Of a DNA stretch of 10,358 nucleotides, positions 5,840 through 10,358 are shown one piece after another. The notes beneath the pieces are model-generated. The model was not told the DNA's origin. It made no database searches and saw nothing but the letters and a program-made list of their open reading frames with translations. A program made the position numbers and the translations under genes. The stretch comes from Chloroflexota bacterium (GTDB taxonomy: Bacteria > Chloroflexota > Dehalococcoidia > Lucifugimonadales > JADFKI01), in the NCBI GenBank assembly GCA_022565015.1, contig JADFKI010000116.1:1-10358 (forward strand). Direction: 5' to 3'. Numbering within the stretch: the first letter of the stretch is position 1; each line of letters begins with the position of its first letter.

Positions 5840-6006
5840 CTTAGAAACTATCTCAGAATGGTCATTGGGGAGTCCAGAGGGGGCTATCCTCCTCTGGCAG
5901 AGGGCCTGGGGGATGTGCCCCCAGGAACAAAAACCACTGAGGGTGGGTGGGCGGGATCAAGGCGCCCACCTTATTGAGAAAATTCCTTGGTCCGAGAGAT
6001 TTTAGG
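5840..6006. repeat. Three-hairpin, MITE-like intergenic element
   Basis: The element begins with the 15-base repeat (copy C) and contains three successive strong stems. The first pairs 5874-5883 with 5888-5897 (CCAGAGGGGG/CCTCCTCTGG, one G-U, loop CTAT). The second pairs 5905-5912 with 5918-5925 (CCTGGGGG/CCCCCAGG, loop ATGTG). The third pairs 5946-5953 with 5963-5970 (GGTGGGCG/CGCCCACC, nine-base loop). The right edge, CCGAGAGATTTTAGG, only loosely mirrors the left end and covers the stop codon of the serine hydrolase. No T-run follows any stem closely on either strand, so plain terminators are unlikely. A dispersed, non-autonomous repeat is the best reading; the boundaries are my estimate. 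Confidence 0.55.
5841..5855 (+). repeat. 15-base repeat, copy C
   Basis: Reads TTAGAAACTATCTCA and forms the left end of the three-hairpin element. Copies A (1611-1625) and B (2454-2468, inverted) each differ from it at one base. Confidence 0.65.
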
Positions 6007-7207
6007 ATACCATGGCCTGGTAGGCAGCCACCTGGAACTCCCGACGTAAGGGATATTGCCTGCTGGGCATGAACTGAGTCATGAAGATGGCGACGAGCTC
6101 TTCCCTGGGGTCCACCCAGAATATGGTGCTCGCGGCGCCTCCCCAGGAGTAGTTGCCCTCCGACCCGATGGTGCCGTGCTCCGCGATATCCAGTATGACC
6201 TTGAAGCCCAGGCCGAATCCGCACCCCCTTGATTCGGACGCCTGGCCCTCGGACAGGGCGTAGGGCATCAGGTGGTCGGCCAGATGATTGCTCGTCATGA
6301 GCTCGACGGTCTTTCGCCCAAGAATCTCGGCGCCGTTGGAAGAGCCGCCTCCAAGCAGCATGTTGGCGAATCGAAGATAGTCCTCAGCCGTTGACACGAG
6401 CCCGCCGCCGCCCGAGAAGAACGCGTGCGGCCTTCTGAAACGCTCCAGTGTCCTTGGGTCCACCGGCGTGATCCCGTCTTCGGACGGTCCGTATACCGTG
6501 GTGAGGCGGTCTAGCTTCTCCTCGGGAACATAGAAGCCGGTATCGTACATGCCTAACGGCTGAAATATCCGCTCGCTCAGGTATTCGTCGAAAGGCCGGC
6601 CCGACAGGACCTCCACAAGATAGCCGACGACATCGGTGGCGATGCTGTATTGCCACTTCGTGCCGGGCTGTGAGCGCAGGGGCAGGTCCGCCAGCTTCTC
6701 AGCCATGCATTTGAGGGTGCCGTCCGGGGGCCTCAGCTTGGCCTTGCGGTATAGGTCGCCCACCGGCGAGTCGTCGCGATCGCCGTAGACGAGGCCCGCA
6801 GTGTGCGTCAGAAGGTGACGGATTGTGACGGGCGTGTCGGGCTCCTCGAGGCGAAGTCCGGACCCGTTTCCGCCCGCATAGACCTTCATCTCCCCGATTT
6901 CAGGGATGTATATTGAGACGGGGTCGTCCAGGTGGAACAGCCCTTCTTCGTACAGCATCATCAGTGCGACGCTGGTTATGGGCTTGGTCATGGAGTAGAT
7001 GCGAATCAGGCTGTCCGGCTGCATCGGCGCGCCGGACTCCAGGTCGGCGGAGCCGTAGGACTCGTGGTGGAACGTCTTGCCGCCACGGGCCAGCAGCGTG
7101 ATTGCGCCGGCCAGCTTGCCCTGGTCTACATAGCCTTGAGCCATCTTGTTGACTCGACCAAGGCGCTGGGTGGAAAATCCAACCTCTTCCGCTGAAACAA
7201 TCTGCAT
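6002..7207 (-). CDS. Serine hydrolase of the class C beta-lactamase/esterase family VIII fold
   Basis: A 401-residue protein without signal peptide, so probably cytoplasmic. S72-M-T-K75 is the S-x-x-K nucleophile motif. Y187 in QYSIATD stands where class C enzymes have Y-x-N, but here the third residue is Ile. The YGDRDD insert and a WGGAAST turn (355-361) replace the K-T-G triad with W-G-G, as in EstB-like family VIII esterases. The HTAGLVYG segment (135-142) is also typical. These features favour an esterase, lactonase or amidase over beta-lactam resistance. The ATG at 7207 has GAGGAG six bases upstream. The gene follows the short-chain dehydrogenase by 43 bases on the same strand, consistent with one transcript. 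Its stop codon lies inside the right edge of the hairpin element. The natural substrate is unknown. Confidence 0.9.
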   Translation of the reverse strand: MQIVSAEEVGFSTQRLGRVNKMAQGYVDQGKLAGAITLLARGGKTFHHESYGSADLESGAPMQPDSLIRIYSMTKPITSVALMMLYEEGLFHLDDPVSIYIPEIGEMKVYAGGNGSGLRLEEPDTPVTIRHLLTHTAGLVYGDRDDSPVGDLYRKAKLRPPDGTLKCMAEKLADLPLRSQPGTKWQYSIATDVVGYLVEVLSGRPFDEYLSERIFQPLGMYDTGFYVPEEKLDRLTTVYGPSEDGITPVDPRTLERFRRPHAFFSGGGGLVSTAEDYLRFANMLLGGGSSNGAEILGRKTVELMTSNHLADHLMPYALSEGQASESRGCGFGLGFKVILDIAEHGTIGSEGNYSWGGAASTIFWVDPREELVAIFMTQFMPSRQYPLRREFQVAAYQAMVS

Positions 7208-7250
7208 ATTCTTCTCCTCAAGTCCGCCCCTTATTCTGCCCGTACGATGA

Positions 7251-8102
7251 TCAGCTTTCCAACCTTGGTTCCGGATTTCGCTGCTCGAGAATTTCGCTCA
7301 TTCTGAGTCTAGCCGTGTCTAAAATAGACGGGTGAGTGACAATGTAAAATGTTTCATCTACTATCGCCGTGAAAACCTTGTCGGCCACCTCTCCTGCCGC
7401 CATGCCCGACTCCAGGACCGAACCCAGTCGCTCCCACTGCTGCTGGTGCCAGGGACCCAGCGAATCCTGCGTCTTCGGGCCTTGAAGCTCTTCAGATCTG
7501 TTTCGGTCGCCAGTCATGATGTCTGTATCGGTGGCGCCGGGACAGAGAACCGAAACCTTGATCTTCGAGTTTATTTCGTTGAGCTCGTGATAAAGGGTTT
7601 CGGACAGCGAAACCACACCGTGCTTGGTAACCTTGTAGCTACCTACGCCTGGCGCGGATCTGAAACTCGCACCGGATGCAGTATTAACGATATGGCATTC
7701 TGTGTCCTGCTTCAGCATGATTGGCACGAAAGTCCTGACTCCATGAATGACGCCCCAGAGGTTAACACCGAGTATCCACTGCCAATCCGTAAGGGATTGT
7801 TCCCATATTGCTCCACCGACGACAACACCAGCGTTATTAAAGAGCAGATGCACCGCGCCAAACTCGTCGAGAGTTTTCTGAAGCAGCGCCTCGACTTCGT
7901 TATGATCAGACACATCAGTCTGGACCGCCAATACCGTTGCCCCTGTATCTTCCAACTCGATTGCGGCCCGGGCCAACGCCTCCTGCTCGATGTCGGCGAG
8001 GACAATTTTGACGCCCTCCTTGGCGCAGCGGTCGGCGATAGCTCGTCCTATGCCACTGGCCGCGCCGGTTATGACCGCTACCTTCCCCTCGAACTTATCC
8101 AT
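7251..8102 (-). CDS. Short-chain dehydrogenase/reductase (classical SDR)
   Basis: A 283-residue cytoplasmic NAD(P)-dependent oxidoreductase. The cofactor loop is TGAASGIG (12-19). D37 at the end of strand 2 (LADIE) favours NAD(H). Structural NNAG lies at 89-92. The catalytic set is N114, S143, Y156 and K160 (YKVTK). After K160 the segment HGVVSLSETLYHEL is typical of SDRs acting on hydroxy-steroid, alcohol or keto compounds. The C-terminal 80 residues, including TGDRNRSEELQGP, probably form the substrate lid. Base composition differs from its neighbours: 23 of 60 bases are G/C at 7321-7380, against 44 of 60 at 8641-8700 in the adjacent dehydrogenase, suggesting a separate origin. The ribosome binding site is only a G-run about ten bases before the ATG. 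It lies 60 bases after the alcohol dehydrogenase and 43 before the hydrolase. Substrate unknown. Confidence 0.9.
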   Translation of the reverse strand: MDKFEGKVAVITGAASGIGRAIADRCAKEGVKIVLADIEQEALARAAIELEDTGATVLAVQTDVSDHNEVEALLQKTLDEFGAVHLLFNNAGVVVGGAIWEQSLTDWQWILGVNLWGVIHGVRTFVPIMLKQDTECHIVNTASGASFRSAPGVGSYKVTKHGVVSLSETLYHELNEINSKIKVSVLCPGATDTDIMTGDRNRSEELQGPKTQDSLGPWHQQQWERLGSVLESGMAAGEVADKVFTAIVDETFYIVTHPSILDTARLRMSEILEQRNPEPRLES

Positions 8103-8137
8103 GATCGGCGACCCCCTAAGGATTAAGGATCTGGAAA

Positions 8138-8143
8138 TTTATA
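8138..8143 (-). promoter_or_regulatory. Possible -10 box before the SDR gene
   Basis: The minus strand reads TATAAA here, in the 60-base gap before the SDR gene. The hexamer 17 bases upstream (TTAGCT) is a poor -35. It could give the SDR and hydrolase genes a promoter of their own. Confidence 0.25.
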
Positions 8144-8162
8144 GATACGCTCAGAAACCAAG

Positions 8163-9248
8163 CTAAAAGACTACAACCGACCTCAGGACCTCGCCGCGCT
8201 CCATCTTGGCGAAGGCCTCCTCGACGTCGTCCAGCCCTATCGTCTCGGAGACGAATCCGTCCAGGTCCAGCTTACCCTGCAGGTAGAGGTCTATGTACAC
8301 GGGAAAATCCCTGGTGGGTAGGCAGTCGCCGTACCATGACGACTTGAGCGAGCCGCCTCGTCCAAACACGTCCAACAGCGGCAGCTCTATCTTCATGTCG
8401 GGGCCGGGCACGCCGACGAGCACGACCGTGCCGGCAAGGTCTCGTGCGTAAAAGGCCTGCCTGTATGTCTCCGGCAGACCGATGGCGTCTATCACGACGT
8501 TGGCGCCGTTGCCGCCGGTGAGGTCCTGTATCGCCTTGACGGGGTCGGTCTGGGTGGAGTTTATCGTATGGGTTGCGCCGAAGCCCTTGGCCCATTCGAG
8601 CTTCTTGTCGTCGATATCCACCGCGATAATCGTGTGAGCCCCGGCCAGCCGGGAGCCCGCGATGGCGGCATTTCCAACGCCGCCGCATCCGATTACGGCC
8701 ACGGAATCGCCCCTGCTCACGCCTCCGGTGTTGATGGCCGCGCCAAGCCCCGCCATTATGCCGCAACCGACCAGGCCCGCCGCCTCCGGCCTGGCGGCGG
8801 GATTGATCTTGACGGCCTGGGCGGCATCGACCAGGGTCAGCTCCGCGAAGGCCCCTATGCCAAGCGCCGGGGAGAGCTTGGTGCCGTCGGACAGGGTCAT
8901 GGACTGCTTGGCGTTTCGGCTGGCGAAGCAGTACCAGGGCCTTCCTCGCAGGCACGAACGGCATGTGCCGCAGGGCGCCCGCCAGGCTATGATGACGTAG
9001 TCGCCGGACGCAACATTGGAGACGTTGCCCCCGACCTTCTCCACGACGCCCGCCGCCTCATGACCCAGCAGGAACGGAAACTCATCGTTGATCGCGCCCT
9101 CGCGGTAATGGAGGTCCGTGTGGCAGACGCCGCACGCCTGGACCCTGATCAGCGCCTCATCCGGTCCTGGGTCCGGGACGTTTACGGTCTCCAGCGAAAC
9201 GGCGGCCCCTTTTGAGCCCGCAACGACACCCTTGACTACGTTTGCCAT
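8163..9248 (-). CDS. Zinc alcohol dehydrogenase, S-(hydroxymethyl)mycothiol dehydrogenase-like
   Basis: A 361-residue cytoplasmic medium-chain dehydrogenase. Catalytic zinc ligands are C42 (CGVCHTD), H63 with E64 (LLGHEAAG) and C162 (GCGIMAG). The structural zinc is held by C93, C96, C99 and C107. The NAD loop is GCGGVG (187-192), and D211 at the end of strand 2 indicates NAD(H). From memory, long stretches (YREGAINDEFPFLLGHEAAG, DLAGTVVLVGVP, LKSSWYGDCLP and the LRSVVVF end) closely match MscR/AdhE2, the NAD- and mycothiol-dependent formaldehyde dehydrogenase of actinobacteria that also reduces S-nitrosomycothiol. Whether this host makes mycothiol cannot be seen, so another thiol adduct or a plain alcohol is possible. 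The ATG at 9248 has GGAGGA five bases upstream. It is the first gene of the minus-strand series and diverges from the lipoate-ligase-like gene. Confidence 0.9.
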   Translation of the reverse strand: MANVVKGVVAGSKGAAVSLETVNVPDPGPDEALIRVQACGVCHTDLHYREGAINDEFPFLLGHEAAGVVEKVGGNVSNVASGDYVIIAWRAPCGTCRSCLRGRPWYCFASRNAKQSMTLSDGTKLSPALGIGAFAELTLVDAAQAVKINPAARPEAAGLVGCGIMAGLGAAINTGGVSRGDSVAVIGCGGVGNAAIAGSRLAGAHTIIAVDIDDKKLEWAKGFGATHTINSTQTDPVKAIQDLTGGNGANVVIDAIGLPETYRQAFYARDLAGTVVLVGVPGPDMKIELPLLDVFGRGGSLKSSWYGDCLPTRDFPVYIDLYLQGKLDLDGFVSETIGLDDVEEAFAKMERGEVLRSVVVF

Positions 9249-9336
9249 GATATTCCTCCGGTAATGCAGGCTTAATCGCGCCTGGAGCGCCTATGGGAAT
9301 GGCCGAATACCAGTTTAGTGGGCCAATACGGCAGCG

Positions 9337-9365
9337 AGGATAGTTTAACGGGTCGGGCCTGTCAA
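9337..9365 (-). promoter_or_regulatory. Sigma70-type promoter of the alcohol dehydrogenase series
   Basis: On the minus strand a perfect TTGACA (complement of 9360-9365) and TATCCT (complement of 9337-9342) are separated by exactly 17 bases. Transcription would begin near 9330, giving a leader of about 80 bases before the ATG at 9248. It probably drives the dehydrogenase and the SDR and hydrolase genes behind it. Confidence 0.55.
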
Positions 9366-9489
9366 GTTGGACATGATTTCGCCCCGGCGGGCGTCTATGC
9401 TACGCTTGAGCAACTCTACGGAGGTGATGGTCGTATTTTGATTGAGTCCCAATCATGTCGATTGACCCGGCTGAATCCACGCCGATAGA

Positions 9490-10239
9490 ATGAGAAAAAT
9501 TCGGCTGATAAGGGAGGCGTTTCCCGAAAGCCCCGCGCTCGACACGGCGGTGTCCAGGGCGCTGCTTCAGAGGGTGTCGTCGGGTTTCGAGCCCGAGACA
9601 CTGAGGCTATATCGGCCCGGACCCATCGTCGCGTTCGGACCTCAGGACGTTCGGGCGCAGGGATACAGGGCCGCCGTGCAGGCGACGCGGGACGAAGGCT
9701 ATCATGCGATCAATCGCCTGGCGGGCGGCCGCGCCGCTGTGTTCCACGAGGGGACCATCGCCTTCGCCTGGACGATTCCCGACCCAGACCCGCGTGCACG
9801 CGTTTGGGAGCGCTTCGACGAGATCGCCGAGATAATGGCCGGCGCGTTAAGGAAACTGGGCGTCGATGCCCGCATCGGCGAGGTCCCGGGGGAGTACTGC
9901 CCCGGCCGTCACAGCGTGAATGCCGGGGGCGCCAGGAAGATCATGGGTGTCGGACAGCGGACGATTTCGAGGGCGGCGCACGTCGGCGGAGTACTCGTGG
10001 TGTCCGGCAGCCGGCGAATACGAGACGTCCTTACGCCCGTCTATGAAGCGTTGGAGCTGGACTGGGACCCGGATGCGACGGGCAGCGTTGAGGACGAGCT
10101 GGGCGTGGGCGACTTCGAAGCTGTAAAACAGGCGGTGCTGGATGAGTTTGCCTCGCGCTATGAGCTGACCGAAGGCACGCTGGATGGAGCGACCGTCGCC
10201 GTCGCAAGGTCCTTGGAGGGCGAGCACGTACCGTCGTGA
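9490..10239 (+). CDS. Lipoate-protein ligase A / octanoyltransferase family protein
   Basis: A 249-residue cytoplasmic member of the biotin/lipoate A/B protein ligase fold, which attaches lipoyl or octanoyl groups to lysines of 2-oxoacid dehydrogenase and glycine-cleavage subunits. The family signature is NRLAGGRAAVFHEGTIAFAW (75-94), the equivalent of RRxxGGG/RxVxH. It is followed by GEYCPGRHSVN (134-144) and the lysine motif ARKIMGVGQR (148-157), where K150 is the conserved lipoate/adenylate-contacting lysine. C137 lies where cysteine-dependent octanoyltransferases (LipM/LipL type) might place the nucleophile, so ligase and transferase roles both remain open. The protein is shorter than E. 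coli LplA and lacks its C-terminal accessory domain. The ATG at 9490 is the only usual start after the stop at 9472-9474, and I see no clear ribosome binding site. Two short genes' worth of context (an unknown frame 57 bases downstream) gives no further hint. Confidence 0.85.
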   Translation: MRKIRLIREAFPESPALDTAVSRALLQRVSSGFEPETLRLYRPGPIVAFGPQDVRAQGYRAAVQATRDEGYHAINRLAGGRAAVFHEGTIAFAWTIPDPDPRARVWERFDEIAEIMAGALRKLGVDARIGEVPGEYCPGRHSVNAGGARKIMGVGQRTISRAAHVGGVLVVSGSRRIRDVLTPVYEALELDWDPDATGSVEDELGVGDFEAVKQAVLDEFASRYELTEGTLDGATVAVARSLEGEHVPS

Positions 10240-10296
10240 TTACCGGCGGCCCTGTCGATATCATGATACCTGCCACTACTTGGAGGGAGAAACAGG

Positions 10297-10358
10297 ATGA
10301 CGGATAGAGCCAATCAAATCTCAACCAACGACCCGGTAGCCGCGGCGAAAACATGGTT
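10297..10358 (+). CDS. 5' end of a gene cut by the right edge
   Basis: An ATG at 10297 follows GGAGGGA (10282-10288) at eight bases and stays open for 20 codons to the window end (MTDRANQISTNDPVAAAKTW). The polar, alanine-containing start gives no family clue. It lies 57 bases after the lipoate-ligase-like gene on the same strand and is probably co-transcribed with it. Confidence 0.6.
   Translation, partial: MTDRANQISTNDPVAAAKTW

Noticed and set aside
5874..5970. The three hairpins as stacked Rho-independent terminators
   Set aside because: No stem is closely followed by a T-run on either strand. The nearest (TTTTT on the minus strand) is about 12 bases beyond the third stem.
6002..7207. 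Beta-lactam resistance gene
   Set aside because: No signal peptide, the Y-x-N motif is not intact (Y-S-I) and W-G-G replaces K-T-G, which points to family VIII esterases.
9337..9355. Fourth copy of the 15-base repeat (TTAAACTATC on the minus strand)
   Set aside because: It lacks two bases in the core and matches poorly beyond AACTATC; the sequence is better explained as the -10 region of the dehydrogenase promoter.
9420..9441. Mini-ORF after GGAGGTG upstream of the lipoate-ligase-like gene
   Set aside because: It encodes only Met-Val-Val-Phe before a stop, the site abuts the ATG, and there is no sign of a leader peptide.

Overview
This is a moderately GC-rich stretch of bacterial chromosome. 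It carries eleven complete protein genes that I can support, one gene cut by the right edge, and possibly a second cut by the left edge. I see no rRNA, tRNA, CRISPR array, transposase or phage gene. Frequent AGG/AGA arginine and ATA isoleucine codons, together with a catalogue of soluble dehydrogenases, hydrolases and PLP enzymes, recall marine Chloroflexota (SAR202/Dehalococcoidia-like). The alcohol dehydrogenase looks actinobacterial. The taxonomic guess is an impression only.

Layout. On the left, a VanZ-family membrane protein and a class I methyltransferase lie on the minus strand (1429 to 114). Next comes a lower-GC plus-strand segment with a small secreted protein (1708-2160) behind a good sigma70-type promoter. 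It is bracketed by inverted copies of a 15-base repeat at 1611 and 2468. The middle holds a divergent pair: a D-2-hydroxyacid dehydrogenase (minus, 3418-2465) and an L-asparaginase-family amidohydrolase (plus, 3524-4531). A 50-residue single-helix membrane protein (4713-4865) follows. The right half is a minus-strand series: an S-(hydroxymethyl)mycothiol-dehydrogenase-like zinc alcohol dehydrogenase (9248-8163), a short-chain dehydrogenase (8102-7251), a family VIII/class C-type serine hydrolase (7207-6002) and a class IV aminotransferase (5808-4900). A lipoate-protein ligase-like gene (9490-10239) diverges from the series and is followed by the start of another gene.

How the genes may work together. 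The three genes from 9248 down to 6002 are spaced 60 and 43 bases apart and probably share the promoter at 9337-9365. Esterase-like hydrolysis, two dehydrogenases and a transaminase would suit breakdown of an ester-linked or alcohol-type substrate, but no substrate can be named from the sequence.

The most unusual items are: the 15-base repeat family, one copy of which heads a 167-base element with three strong hairpins; the asparaginase, in which the Asp of the HGTDT active-site motif is Ala; the mycothiol-type dehydrogenase; and a short-chain dehydrogenase gene of clearly lower GC than its neighbours. No obviously new multi-gene defence or mobile system is visible.
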